This document shows positions 33,807 to 46,169 of a stretch of 64,000 bases of DNA, piece after piece (positions within the stretch are counted from its first letter, which is position 1; the number at the start of each line of letters is the position of its first letter). Location: contig JALPQD010000075.1 of NCBI GenBank assembly GCA_023101885.1, forward strand, positions 3,724,630 through 3,788,629, written 5' to 3'. Origin of the DNA: Typhlomys cinereus (Eukaryota > Chordata > Mammalia > Rodentia > Platacanthomyidae). The position numbers and the translations under genes were made by a program. The notes under the pieces were generated by a model. It worked only from the letters and a program-made list of their open reading frames with translations, ran no database searches and had not been told where the DNA came from.

Positions 33807-34168
33807 TGTCATGTGCGTTGTCCCCCACAAACTCATGTATTTGAATCTTTGATTGTCTTGGAATGGGACTTTTAAAAGGTGGAGCCTTACTGGAGGAAGA
33901 CATATGATAAGGGGTGGGCCTTGAGGTCGAGTTTCACCCTACTTCAGGAAGAAGCATACTCTAGCAGTGGCAATTTTGCAGCTCACAGCTTCCATGAGGA
34001 ACATGACTCAGACGGCCTCTAGTTTCTGCCAATCACTCATGCCTTTTTTTCCCATAATGGACTGTATCTCCCTTCTGGAAACCTAAGGTGAATAAATCTC
34101 CCATTATTCCATTAAGTTGCTTGACTTTGGGTGTTGTCTCACAGCAACAAAAAGGAGTAACTGATATA
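33807..34168 (+). mobile_element. MaLR-type solo LTR
   Basis: Text typical of MaLR (ORR1/MT/MLT-like) LTRs: tcccccacaaactcatgtat, then ggtggagccttactggagga, then gaataaatctccc...aagttgctt and cagcaacaaaaaggagtaac near the end. The aataaa is the likely LTR polyadenylation signal. Candidate 5-bp flanks are ccatt (33802-33806) and ccttt (34169-34173), one mismatch. Confidence 0.78.
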
Positions 34169-34173
34169 CCTTT

Positions 34174-37100
34174 AATGTAGAGTTGAAATTTTCAATTATG
34201 AAATATATTTTTTACTTCTATAAAGATTCATATCAAAAATAATTGGTGAATAGTTATGTGAAGCAATTAATGTAGAAAACTACTTATACCTTATCATTTG
34301 AGAAAAAAAAACAGTAATTTTTTTTCCTTAACTTTAGCTTATTCTCTTGGACCTATCAAAAAGTTTTCTGATACCACCAAAAATGTGCCTGTGCAGAGAC
34401 CAGAAGAGTTTTAGATCATTGCTCATTATCCCTTTCTTTCCAGAGCATTTCCACCACTAGGGTTTTATACTCCATGGGGGTCATTTTCCCTGTCTATTGT
34501 CCTTAGACCTTCTATTTTCCTTTTTGTTGTCCTGCAGCTTCAGTTTATATTCTGAACACTGTCCTCAAGACTGTCCATTAGTTGACCCAGGACATACTGG
34601 TGTATGGATGATCTTCTTCATGTGAGCTATAATCCATAGCATTATCTGATCAAAAATACTTCATTGGTGAATCCTGTTCATTTCCAATCAGCAGAAATAA
34701 TCCTTGTTATTCTATTTTACTCAATACTTGTATTTTTTCACTTATATATCTGCTTCTTATCTTTTTTATTAGTGAAAATTCCTCAAAAATTTGCCAAAAT
34801 ACCCCAAATGTGTACTCCAAAATTTGGAACTCATCAGCAAGCCTGTTTAGCCATCATCACTGCTTAGCCATCATGGAGAAGAAAACTTATAATGAGCAAA
34901 AAGGTCTCACTTAGGTTAACTTTAGGAATTTAATAGAAACTAGTTGGTTGAGATTGATTTCTTTCAGGAAAAGACTTGGAGAACAGTGAAAATCTGGTAA
35001 GTTCCATGGATAGATTTAACACTGGAATGTCCCTGAATTGTAATTTGCAATCAAAACAGTTGGTGGCACCTTTGAAACAATTCTTTGTTTATGATGATAA
35101 TTATGCTGCCTGTACATAAGAATATTCTCATATTTACATTAGTTTAGAGAAAATTCCTGGATATTCAGGTATCACATTTTAATGTAGCTACCATTATATT
35201 AAAAAGTAAAATAAAGCAACATGTCAAAACAGAAGTTCATATTACTTAGATATATTTGTGAAATTTTGCCCTGAGGAACATTTTACTCCCTTATTTAAGA
35301 CAACCAGGAGTTCCTTGAGAACAGCATTTCCTATACAGGTAGATACAGGATCCAGCAGAACACACCTAATGTGGCAAGGAGCAGTGGCTTCAACTTTCCC
35401 ACTCATCTTAGGCTCTTTCCAATTCCAGTTAGGCTTTGTATAGGTGAAAATTTTAAAGAGAACTCTTTTCTTTGGGTTAAAATATTTCAACCTCAATACA
35501 GTCCATAAAAAGACAAGTGTTTTCAGACATGCAAAGCATGGAAATTTGCTTGCCAGCAGCACCAAGACAGAAGATTTAGGCTAAATTCACATAATCAGTC
35601 GTTACATAAATGAAATCTTGTGCAAGATTTTATTTTTTTTAGGCTACTGACATGGTTAATCTTGATTTTTCCTTGAATACGACACCAAATTAGAGGTCTC
35701 AACAACATTTATGAGGTATAGATTGGATAAATTTGAACTGAAAATCCAGTGTTGGCTTGGAATCAAGTATATTTCAGAGCAATCTATCCCAGAATTTTAC
35801 CTTTGCATTCCAAGTTACTCTGGGCATTAAAAAAAGGAATAGAGGACATCAGACTGCAACATCAAAAGTCAACAAGACATTAGTTAAAGTAACAAGGATA
35901 GATTTCAATCAGTAACATACTATTGCAATAAGGTCCACTGGAGCTGAGTTCAACTTGGCTTGTAAAAAGCTGACTGGGAATTCTAAAGGGAAAAGGAGTG
36001 AATAGAAAGAGGAAAAAGAGGGTTTTGAGAAGAGTCAAGCAATGAAAAACCACAAAGCATCTTTCAGTGTAAATATCAGGTAGGCCAGCTGTGTCTGCTC
36101 ATGGCAATTACCTAAATTAGAATTCTGTCTCCCGACCCCCAGAGATGGAGAGAAAGACACCCAATTTTTCCTGATTATTAGATTTCTAAGAATAGCTGTC
36201 AGGTCTTTGAAAAACTCTAAAACTGTCGGAAATACCTATATCTCACATGAGCCAGAAATCGACTCACAATTATAAACCTCTTTAGTAACTGCTCCAAGAG
36301 CTAGTAAGGGGTCTATTTCAGTTATTGGCTAGAATACACAATCAATTGTTTTGATGGCTCTCAACTTCCCTGGACACACACCCAAAAAGGGACTGAACTG
36401 TACTGCTGATATAGCCACAGACAGCAAACTGCCACATTAGAGTTAGTTAAATTTCTTAGTGCAGAGTTTGAAAACGCTACCTGTACCATGAATTTTGGTG
36501 TTTCTCAATAGCTCACAGACAGAAAAGCTGTGGAGAGACAGACCTTTCTCATGACAGGTTCCTAACCATTATTTGACAATACAGTCAAAAGAACAATTGT
36601 TTCTAGGGGTTAGTCTCAGTTCTTTTTTTATTTTTTTAAACCAAGCAGAAAAATCAGAATAGATTATTTCAGGATGACTATACTCAATAAGATTAATTGC
36701 TACGCCCAGGGAATCATTTGCAATATTTACCTATGATGGAAGCAGGTGTTGTTACTGCCATCCGATATGATGCACATGAAAGATACTGCTAAATATTATA
36801 ATAAGATGGCTGTTATAGGTTGCTATATGATTGGTGTTGCATTATCATTGATAGGGTCTGGGTCTGATGTTATCAGATCTTTGGCAAGAATAATATAACT
36901 GCCCCCCCCAAAAAAACTGTAAAGTTGCACTATAGTAAAGCAATAGTGAAGATCAGAAAGAAATACGCTTTCAAAACTGACAATGGGACAAAAGACATAA
37001 GGTACTCAAGTGCTCCAGGTTACTGCATGGGGTCTCTTTTTATGGGCTGGTTACTCAAAGAGCATAGTTTATGTGGTATCATCCACATTATGATTTGAAA

Positions 37101-37207
37101 AGCATCATTGGATTCTTTCAAAAAAAGAATTTTTTGAGATAAAATCAAATCTGTTACTATTGAACATAAATTGCAAAAAAATTAGATGTACTTGAAGGTA
37201 CATAGGT
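34174..37207. other. No recognisable feature
   Basis: AT-rich sequence. The 107-codon minus ORF at 35242-35565 is basic, with several cysteines, but matches no domain I know and lacks any supporting signal. There is a C8 then A7 run near 36902-36918. Confidence 0.45.
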
Positions 37208-37345
37208 CAGTAAAAAGTTAATTGTCTAGTATGTGTGAGGCCTTGGGTTTAATCCCTAGCATAACATAAACACACAGGCACCTACTCATGTGCACGCATG
37301 CGTACAAAAACACACGCGCGTGCATACACACACACATAAAATGAG
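37208..37345 (+). repeat. ID-like SINE with CA-rich tail
   Basis: The sequence tctagtatgtgtgaggcctt then gggtttaatccctagcat follows the ID/tRNA-Ala-type SINE right half, with a B-box-like gggtttaatcc. A CA-rich tail (about 37265-37340) with cacgcgcgtg follows. Confidence 0.6.
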
Positions 37346-37495
37346 GAATAGAAAATAATGAATTTGTTTCTAGGTTTGGCTTACATGTCAAAGTGCCATG
37401 CAAACAAGTTGCAGCATGACATAAATTATATAACATGTCATTACTATTGCAGCTAGAGATAAAACTTAGGTAATAAACTTAGATAAAACGTAGGA

Positions 37496-37690
37496 GCTGT
37501 AGAGATGGCCAAGGGTTAAGACTCTGCCTCACAAACAGAAAGTCCTGAGTTCAAATCCCAGGTCCCACTTAGAAATAACAGATGGAAATGGCAGTGGCCT
37601 GCATTTCTGGATCTTCTGGTCGGAATCTGGGAAATCCAGAGCAAAGCAAAAAGGAGGCAGAAGCAATCCAGGATGATTCCCATAGTCACC
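37496..37690 (+). repeat. Dip-like SINE
   Basis: The head ctgtagagatggccaagggt, the B-box-like gagttcaaatccc, the body (tctgggaaatccagagcaaa) and a conserved block (agcaatccaggatgattccc) are all present. The tail is lost where a B1 fragment begins. Confidence 0.83.
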
Positions 37691-37760
37691 CTTGAGTTTG
37701 AGAGCTTGAATCAGCCTTGACTACAAAGTGAGAGCCCATATCATGAAAGAAAGAAAAAAA
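37691..37760 (+). repeat. B1-like SINE right end
   Basis: The sequence gagcttgaatcagccttga then ctacaaagtgagagcccata corresponds to the B1 right half. It runs straight into an A/G-rich tail from which the next microsatellite grows. Confidence 0.6.
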
Positions 37761-37762
37761 GA

Positions 37763-37957
37763 GAGGAAGGAAGGAAGGAAGGAAGAAAGGAAGGAAGGAA
37801 GGAAGGAAGGAAGGAAGGAAGGAAGGAAGGAAGGAAGGAAGGAAGGAAGGAAGGAGGGAAAGAAGGAAGGAAGGAAGGAAGGAAGGAAGGAAGGAAGGAA
37901 GGAAGGAAGGAAGGAAGGAAGGAAGGAAGGAAGGAAGGAAGGAAGGAAGGAAGGAAG
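37763..37957. repeat. (GGAA)n microsatellite, about 195 bp
   Basis: A near-perfect GGAA tetranucleotide array with a few interruptions (gaaa near 37784, ggga near 37856). ORFs of EGRK or FLPS repeats on the two strands are translations of it. Confidence 0.98.
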
Positions 37958-38159
37958 ATTCACTGAAGAAATTATTATACTTCCAGTTACTTCCACAAGA
38001 CCTGCATAGGATTTGATCAACATTGATAAACATTTCACATGGAAGGGGAAGGATCTCAAGAGTCTACATACCTTCCTGGGAAACCAGTGAGAGTTAATAC
38101 TGATGGGGGGAAGAGAGTACTTTCAATGATGTTACCTGCAGATATATGATTGATACTCC

Positions 38160-38354
38160 AGAAAGTATTCAGGTACCTAGATGAAGTTCAGTGGACCATA
38201 CATGTAAAAAGACATGAAATCGGAAGGAGACTGATAAGGAAGAAGCAGAGTAGTAATGGGCAATGGAGGGAGAAGAGCTAGGGGATTAAGAAGTAAAACT
38301 GTTCTAAATTCATTATATTCATATATGAGACTCTAAAAGAATAAAAACTTGAAA
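38160..38354 (+). mobile_element. Possible old L1 3' end
   Basis: The purine-rich stretch (ggaaggagactgataagga, atggagggagaagagctag) followed by an AT-rich end and a poly(A) run at about 38351-38359 resembles the 3' end of an older rodent L1. No ORF2 is present. Confidence 0.4.
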
Positions 38355-38359
38355 AAAAA

Positions 38360-39950
38360 TAGTTACTAATCAACATGACAAGAACGTTAAACTTCTTTAA
38401 ACAAAACAAAATAACAAAAAATCTTGCTCTATTAATAGAGAGGAGGCAATAAGAAATGAGTGTTCAAATGGAAATAAGTTCACTTTGGAAGATATTGACT
38501 ATAACGTGACAGCAATGCAGTGGATTCGCTGGAAATATAGATTCAAAACAAGTGAAAATAAGTTTTTCCCAGGATGCACGCAGCAAAAAAAATCCTCTGT
38601 TATACATTGTACAAGCTGGAATACAAAATAGACTAGAATTTGTATTATATCACAACTAGAAAAAATTATTAAGAACCCCAACCTATGCTTTAGAATGGGA
38701 AAACTTGAACTTGTCCTATGAGACTTGTTTTTTTAAAGTACCTGAATGATCATTCATAATAGAAATTGAATAATATTGAATCAACAGCCTAAAACAATGC
38801 ACGATAAATCCTTTAATGGAAGGAAGATTTGTAGATATGGTGAATAATCTGAAGCCACAAGAAATCAGGAAGACTCGTTCCCAAGATTTGAAAGTAGTTT
38901 TCTCTCAAGCAGCTCACTCCTTATCATACACAAGGAGAACTTAAAAGTTGAGGAGAGTGTCTGCTGCTAACCTGTGTGGAATGTATCTGCCCTCAGAATG
39001 CCGGCCCTTCACCTGCAACTCTTTCTGCTAACCACCAACACAAAGCAATGTGGGACTCCACGCAGAGACTTACAAATAGTCCCGAGTTCTCATGCCTAGG
39101 CTCACTGCTGAACCCTGCATTGTGCTGTCCCAGGTAATTAGTTGGGCTCTATTGGGTGTTAGAGTTGCCTTTTCTAAGTCCCTGAATATACTAATGGAAA
39201 GTCACATTTCTTCCTCTCTACCACATCAAAGGGCAATGTGTGTATGTGTGTCCCTGAGTTTTCACTTACCCTGCATTCATGATCTGCTGCTGCTAACCCT
39301 GCCTCTGTTTTTTGCACAGATTCTTGCTGTTAGCTTAGTCTCTGTTAGCTTACACTTAGTCTCTTGCACAAAGAGATTCTTGCTGTTAGATGCTTGTGCT
39401 GCAGATTCATCTTTACACTTACTTTTTGGGTAGGATTGGAGTTACTTCAGGGTAGTCAGACATTAATCTATCACAGTTGATCTAAATCAAGATGTATGCA
39501 CAGGACACATTACTGAAATACAATGATCTTCTTCTTGGATCTGCCCATTCTGGCATCCAGAATACTTGTCTGTCTTGCTGTTGAGAGGAAACACAGTATC
39601 ATCGTCTGATATTCTGGCTGAAAATAAATGTCTCTTTAAAACCTTCATGCTACTTATATCACAACTCAACAGTAAATGAAGCCAAATAATCCTCACAATT
39701 GGTAAATGGAACCAGAAGTTTGCTATAACCATGCTAATATCTGCCAGAATTTCATCCTGCAAGGTTGCCTGCTGGAGGCAAGACGACGACTGCCATCAGC
39801 TTCCAGCTAATTAGCTTAAGGAGCGAACGGACTGTTAGTCACAATTTGCAACAGTATGGAGATGTGGGTACATCTGCCAGATGTCACCAAGAATGCCTCA
39901 TATTGTTTAAAATTCAAATTATAAACCCGATATAATTTACTTTTTAAAAA
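38360..39950. other. No recognisable feature
   Basis: No gene found. A short repeated phrase, gattcttgctgttag, occurs at 39319 and 39376. The region around 38890-39450 is less AT-rich and could be an unrecognised LTR. Confidence 0.4.
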
Positions 39951-40028
39951 AAATAGCTTAAAACAAAATGATGCAAAAATAGCTTAAAACAAAATGATGC
40001 AAAAATAGCTTAAAACAAAATGATGCAA
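39951..40028 (+). repeat. Three perfect 26-bp tandem repeats
   Basis: Units at 39951-39976, 39977-40002 and 40003-40028 are identical: aaatagcttaaaacaaaatg followed by atgcaa. A partial fourth copy, aaacaaaatgg, follows. Each unit boundary creates tgatgcaaa, which fits the ATF4-C/EBP composite site pattern. Confidence 0.97.
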
Positions 40029-40386
40029 AAACAAAATGGAGTACCAGGTTTTCATCTCTTTTAAATATCCTTATCAAGTCAAAATGATTTACCAGTCATT
40101 TTATTGACATTATCAAAGAAATATGAGACTCAATAGATCAATCATAGCTCTAATATCCTAGAATCATACGTTTTACACCCCTACTTACAGCATTGACTAA
40201 TAAGTCTGGCAATTACCACAGTATCATGGTAATAAAAATGGACAGTGATTACCAAAGAATGTTCAAACCTGCATGGGTTTCTTTGTGGTATGAATTCCCT
40301 TATGACCTGAAACCAGATGTCCTACTCCTCCACATAATTTAACAGAACGGTACTATATTGAAAGAGATTTGAAGGGTACTTTGTTT
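40029..40386. other. No recognisable feature
   Basis: Short spacer before the LTR remnant. Nothing supported. Confidence 0.45.
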
Positions 40387-40579
40387 TGTTCTGTCTCTGA
40401 TAGTTTTCTATCCTGATAACCAAACACCTGAAATAACTGCTTATGAGAGAAAGACATCTTGCTCACAGTTTTTTTGTTGCTATCATCTTAGATTAAGTGT
40501 TGAGGCCCTGAAAGCCAGGTGGCAATAAGACGGAGTCCAAAGTAGAGCAAACTGCTCAACACATGATTGAGAAGTAAAA

Positions 40580-40634
<55 letters not shown>

Positions 40635-40800
40635 GAGGAATAATAGGATCTCTAAATCCTCTTTGTGAGCATGTCCCCAAACCCAATGATAGAGATACTT
40701 CCTATAAATCTCTACTTCTTATATTCTTTTCACCTTATATTGGCATTGCTCTGGGGAACAAAGTTTTACTGCAGGGCCTTGGGAAACTAGGTCTCTTAAA
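40387..40800 (-). repeat. MaLR-type LTR, antisense
   Basis: Read on minus, the end shows ttatttcaggtgtttggtta and ctatcagagacagaaca, like MaLR LTR 3' ends, and further right the complement of a tccccaaacccaatg block near the LTR start. An (AAAT)n array is embedded at 40576-40634. The internal region follows to the right, so this would be the 3' LTR of a minus-strand element. The right end is approximate. Confidence 0.55.
40576..40634. repeat. (AAAT)n microsatellite
   Basis: A clean tetranucleotide array of about 59 bp. The overlapping minus ORF with LFIY repeats is its translation. Confidence 0.97.
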
Positions 40801-43280
40801 AGCATTCTCAACTGGTTCCCTTGTGTGCACATTAACTCACAGTGTAAAATATATTCAATTCATTCCCAAGAGTTTCCAAGATCTTAACTCTTTTGGCATT
40901 GTTCAAAAGTCCAAGTCCAAAGTCTCTCCAGTACACAAGCTAAGTCAGGCACGGAAGGGCATGCATGTCATGTTAGCACTCAAGAGGCTGAAGCAAGATG
41001 ATTTTCAGGCTATATAGCAAGATACTGCCTTAATAGCGACAAAACAAAATGCTTATTCCAAGATGAAGGAATAGAAAAATAGTAAAGAGAACTTGTCCAA
41101 AATAAAACCACAAGTCAACATAAATAAAGATCTAAACCGAAATTTTATGTCCAGCATCATGGGTACATGGGATAAGATGCAAGCACTCAATGCAGGCAGG
41201 TTGTATAACAAAGATATACTTGAGTCTTGTTTTAAAAAGAATCATTTCCATCTCAAACTTCATCGGGGTACATGGGATAAGATGAACTCCCACATACTGG
41301 GGAGACTCCAACCCTGCAAGTCTGTTCTCGTGTGCTGACTTCCAACAAGTTTGAAACTTTCCTGGTGATCTTTGTCCATTTGTTATACTTATGTTATACT
41401 TATGTCCATTTCAGCTTTGTTCCCACAAGCCCAGTCTTGCAGACTTCCACCTTGAAGCATGTGCTTCATTCCAGCAAAATAAAACAAAGGACCAAAGATA
41501 ATATCAGAAACTAATAGGCCACATCAACCAGCTCTGGCTCAGACACATCAAACGCCACTTTAAAAAAAAAAAAAAGCCTTTCTCAGAAAAAATTCTAACT
41601 GTAAAGATGTAAAGAGACCCAGGGTGGTTTATCCAGTGCAGCTAAGATTAGCCTGGCAAGACAAACTGATGTTGTGGCAACCAAGCGAGCCCATGAAACA
41701 GATCTTGGCTTTGTCCATGTGATGCTGACTTTGCAGGCATGTGGAATGCAAGAGTTATGGGTGATGACAGCTCCTCTGAGAGTTCAGAGAAAGACCTGAT
41801 ATGCTTCACAAATGGACTGTTTTCTCCTTCCCTGAATTGCATGAACATTTTCTAAACTTTTCCACTCTGGTTTCTTGTCTTCCTGAATTTCACTGTAAGT
41901 CTGATTTAAACAGGTAATAACAGTCTTGGCACATCCTAAGTGCTTTTGTCTTGAAACTTTCTCTGCCAGATAAATTTCTCCATGAAGGATTCTTTTATTT
42001 TTACTGTTGTTCTTCTAGAATGTCTCTTGAAGGTTATATGTTAAAGACTCAATGGTTGGGATAAAGGTATTGCATGGTGGTGGTTATTGTAGGGAACACT
42101 CAATCTTGAGATCTCCATTTCTTGAAGACAGGTGCCAAGGGCATTCCTTGTAGTCTCAGTTGCAGTGTATCTCCTACACCAGCATAGTTCTGTGCCTATG
42201 CCAGCATAGATGCCAGTCTATTCCATATAGTCATAGGCTGATTCCTGTTGACTTTCCCACAAGAGGCAGGGATGAATCATGTAATGTCTCAAGTTGGGAT
42301 CAAGGGCAGAGGTGTTTTTTACATATTCCTTCCTGGTCTTTGGAAGCCATCTAGACATTAATTGGCACATCTAAAGAAGGGGCACAGAGCTTTATCATTG
42401 TGATTGTATCTCCATATTCCTGACCTATCAGCAGCCTGTTCTCTCCCCACAATGAATGGGGTCATTAGGGCACTATATTAACATGTGTAAGGATGAGCAG
42501 GGCTGTGTTGGTGGTGGTGGCCCCACCTACTGTTGACTTTGCCTGAGGTTATAGTCTATGTTGCAATGTATATGATGCCGTCTATCTATTCCATGTCATC
42601 CCCCTGTTTCACAGTATATAAGGGATTAGGATACCATAGTAAACTTGACTTGGTTTTCGGCTTTTCCAAGATCCACTCTTGACCCAGCCTGATTTAATTC
42701 TTTCTGTTTCACTCTAAAACCTAATCAGGATTGCAAGGTAAGCGTGGAGGTCACGGGACCTTGCAGGTTCTGAGATGGTTGCCAGCTACCAACTCATGAT
42801 CAGGGTCCTCAGCCTTCACCTCTCTTCAATTTGTCTTCCTAGAAATCTTGGGGCAGGCACTCAATGCAGCCAGGTTCTCTGCCACAGTGTAACAAAGATG
42901 TACTTGAGTCTCGTTTTCGAAAGAATCATTTCCATCTCAAACTTCATCCGTATAGGCTTCACTGTGCACATTTCTATCAGCAGCTTGTGGTTTTTCTGAG
43001 CCTATGCCACAGTCATGTTTTAAGATCCACTTGCAGAATTTTAAGTTTCTCTGTCCTTCTCTAAACTCTTCTAAGTTCTGCCTATGAACTTTTTGCAAAA
43101 GTTCCTTCATATAATCTCAGTATGTAAATAGTTATTTCTTGATTATAGTTTTCTCTGTTAGCTTTCCTTGGTATAAAAATTTATGTTAAATAATTAGTCT
43201 ATGAAAGATAAGAGCTATTTTGCCTCATATTTTTTCAGGTTCCAATCTAAAGTTGGGTGGCCTTTAGGTATACTTTCCAA
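40801..43280 (-). mobile_element. MaLR internal sequence, antisense, rearranged
   Basis: The phrase gttcaaaagtccaagtccaa (about 40901) is characteristic of MaLR internal regions read in antisense, and long parts of 41500-42060 also follow that pattern from memory. No coding capacity is expected or seen. A B1 insertion lies at about 40945-41047. A block at 41184-41268 is repeated at 42858-42950, so the element has an internal duplication or two overlapping copies. Confidence 0.6.
40945..41047 (+). repeat. B1-like SINE
   Basis: B1 order: gtcaggcacggaagggcatg, agcactcaagaggctgaagc, then ggctatatagcaagatactg and an A-rich tail. It is a shortened monomer inserted in the MaLR sequence. Confidence 0.75.
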
Positions 43281-43692
43281 AAGCAAGTTTGATATTAACA
43301 GCAGGTAATATATGTTTGAGCAAACTGTTTAAGATCAAAAGCTAAAGAGGAAGAGGAAGGAATCAAGGTCCCATACTCCCGTTGAAGACCATCCCCCCAT
43401 TGACTTCAGGACAACACAAAACTCTGCTTCCTAAGCCTCCCATCACCAAACAGCTTGATGATAAGGGTCAAGCCTTTAACTTAGAAACAGGGGAACCTTC
43501 AGGAAATGTTTTTCAAAACACAGCAGTTCACCTTTTATCTAGTATGAGTTATTTGATGTTGGTGCTAGATACCCACACACATACACAACACGCACACACA
43601 CGCACACGCACACACACACACACACACACTGAAATTTCATAAGCATTGGCTCACATAGTGTTTCTTTCATTAGGTTGTGAATATTCCCATAA
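43281..43692. other. Spacer with a (CA)n array
   Basis: An impure CA array with cgcaca interruptions occupies 43573-43629. The rest shows no recognisable gene or repeat. Confidence 0.6.
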
Positions 43693-43694
43693 TT

Positions 43695-44437
43695 CTTTTT
43701 TTAAAAAACATTTTTTATTATCTCCGCTCATAGAACCTTAATAGGTACACCAGTTCCCTTCCTCTCTCCCTCCCCCCCCACCCCTCTGCTCCCCCTCCCC
43801 TCACCCCTTCCTCTCCACCCCCCAGTGCCTCCCCTCCCCCAATCCCCGGAGAATCCTTTAATGTGCATGCCAAACTCTCCTCTGGGTCCTCCTTTTCGAT
43901 GAGGTGCAAGGACCCAGCGGCATTTCCCTGAACCCTCTCCTTTGTTCCCCTTAAGCATAGGAACACTATTTTGGCTGTCAATCCCTTGCCTCCAAGGATC
44001 TTGGTGTTTTTAGCAAATGCTAGACTTTGTGGGGGTCAGTAGTGTGTTGGACATTGCTCAGGGCATAGAAAGTCCAATTATGATTGCTTCGGCCCTAACT
44101 TGTGTGGAGTATCTTGCATATCATTGCTCCTCCCATCCTTGTGCTCTTACACTCTTACCACCCCCTCTTCCGCAAATGTCCCTGAGCTTCAGGATGGGGA
44201 GAGATTAGGCTGGCCTAGTTCTAGGTGGTTGATATAGAGTCTCTGAAGTTCTGGATTATGGTTTGTTGATTTTCTTTTGCGGTTTTGCTGTTCCTGCAAT
44301 GCCCTTCACTCCATCCCGATGGGTATTGGATGTCACCCCCTGGCCAGAGATACAAAGCTATTAAACTAGAGTCTTGTTATAAGAGTATATTCAAAGGTAG
44401 ATGTAATAAATGTAGGAAACCACAGTGAGGGAGGGGT
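43695..44437 (-). mobile_element. 5'-truncated L1 (3'UTR only), antisense
   Basis: Complement of the A-tail (about 43695-43715), then the pyrimidine-rich complement of the G-tract (43755-43845), then the UTR body to gtgagggaggggt at about 44437. I could not find a convincing TSD. It truncates close to where the 10.6- and 53.3-kb copies truncate. Confidence 0.92.
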
Positions 44438-46165
44438 TCTGCCTTATGTCTTTAGATCGTGTGAGGTGAAAATTCTGACAACAAATTATACATGAATTAG
44501 CAAATGTCTGTATGTAATCATATTTTAATGTACTTCCCTAAGTGCCTTTGTCTTCTTGCCAGTGTTTATGTGTAAAGATTATGCATGAACAGCATGAAGA
44601 AACTGGAAGTGTGCAACACCAGGGGAAGAGGTATAGCTTTGTGAGCAGCTGCTACTGATTTTCTTAAACCCTCAGTAATGCATGAGCTAAACTATCTCAC
44701 ATCATAAAGAATATACCCCAGAAGCTTTTGCAACATATCAAATAAATGTGTGTGTGTAAGCAATGACATCTGAATAATTGAGGTAGTAAAACTAAATATA
44801 CAATTGTGTGTTGAACTTGGAAGGAAAAGTGATTCTGATCATTCATTTTGGTTTAATGAATTTTAAATACCATCAGTCTCCACATAATAATGCAAACTAC
44901 AGCGTCTCTCAATGATCAACATAGTCCCTGATTTTTCATAGACCAAGTTGAAATTTTTTTCCATATTAGGATTTAAGCATCTATCACTGTATTTAGACCC
45001 TTTTCAAGAAGTTTTTAAACCTTACAATAAAATATACTTGATATTTACTTTTATTCTTGTTGCTCTGGTGAAATAAGTAAACTCTTCTAGAATTATCAGT
45101 TACTTCTGATAATTATTTGAAAAGAAGCTGTAAAATTTACCTATTCCTTTGAATTCAAGGGATAGGAAATCAAGAAATAAATAAAAACTAGAATTAATGA
45201 TTTGTATTTGTAAAATAATATAGATATAAATTATGAATAGTAAGGAATGCATTTTTAAAAACTGAATAATGACAAAACAATTACTATTTTTTAAAATTGA
45301 ACTTTTAAAAGCACTGTAGAGTATAAAAAATAACATAGAGTGAAATAGACTTTTCCTGAATATTTTACAAAGACTATAGACATTATGCTGATCAAAATTG
45401 TGAGTTTTTTGAGAATGTTATTAATTTTATTACTCACAATTTTTCAGCTTTCACTGAATCTGAAATAGTTATGTCTGGACATAGTGAAGTCTCAGAAAAA
45501 GTAAACTAAGAATCAATAAAAATCAATTAGGAAAAATTTTGGGTAAGGTCATAAAGCCTAGTACGCAAATGAACAAATCCTCTACCTTCACTTTTCTGAG
45601 TTAGTTGACAGTCATTAATGTTATTCAGCAAAATATGAAAAATATGAAAGAGTGTTTTATGACTTTTCTTGAGGAGATAAATGAGCAAATATTTACTCTC
45701 CAAAGAAATGGTTCTATGTGGATCTAACTTGGTGACAAATAAATAGATTTATTGGATTACTTACAAGAGCAGAAGTGAGGGACAATCCATGGGGATCACC
45801 CTAGCTAGATAGCAGTTATGTTACCATAAGTCAATGGCAGCATGGGTGGCAATCAGCAAGACCAAAACCATATGACTCCATGCACAACTTACAGGCAGCT
45901 CTATCAAGAAAAGAATTATTTTCCAGCATTATTACTGTGGAGGCCCTTGTGACTTGAGCTCTTAAATCTTGGAAGTTTTATGATATTCCTGAACCTTGCA
46001 AGTTCCACTTCCTAAGTCTTTTTTCCACTAGGGTATATTTCAATTTTTTGAAAGTAGCCACATAATATGGAAGAAGTCAGATTTTTTTTGTTACTGTAGA
46101 GAATTAAGTACACTTCAGATTGAATAACATGCATAATAATTATAATGATTTGCATAACATTTTCC
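44438..46165. other. Mostly unrecognised; possible rodent repeat at about 45721-46020
   Basis: AT-rich sequence with no gene. From about 45721 the text ggtgacaaataaatagattt, attggattacttacaagagc and ggcagcatgggtggcaatca recalls a rodent interspersed repeat in antisense, but I cannot name the family. Confidence 0.35.
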
Positions 46166-46169
46166 CACA

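Noticed and set aside
35242..35565. 107-codon minus ORF as a possible gene
   Set aside because: No recognisable domain, no promoter or splice evidence; length is within chance for 64 kb.
37686..38059. Long ORFs with FLPS or EGRK repeats
   Set aside because: Direct translation of the (GGAA)n microsatellite.
39951..40028. Repeat array considered as CRISPR-like
   Set aside because: The units are contiguous with no spacers, and the sequence is mammalian.
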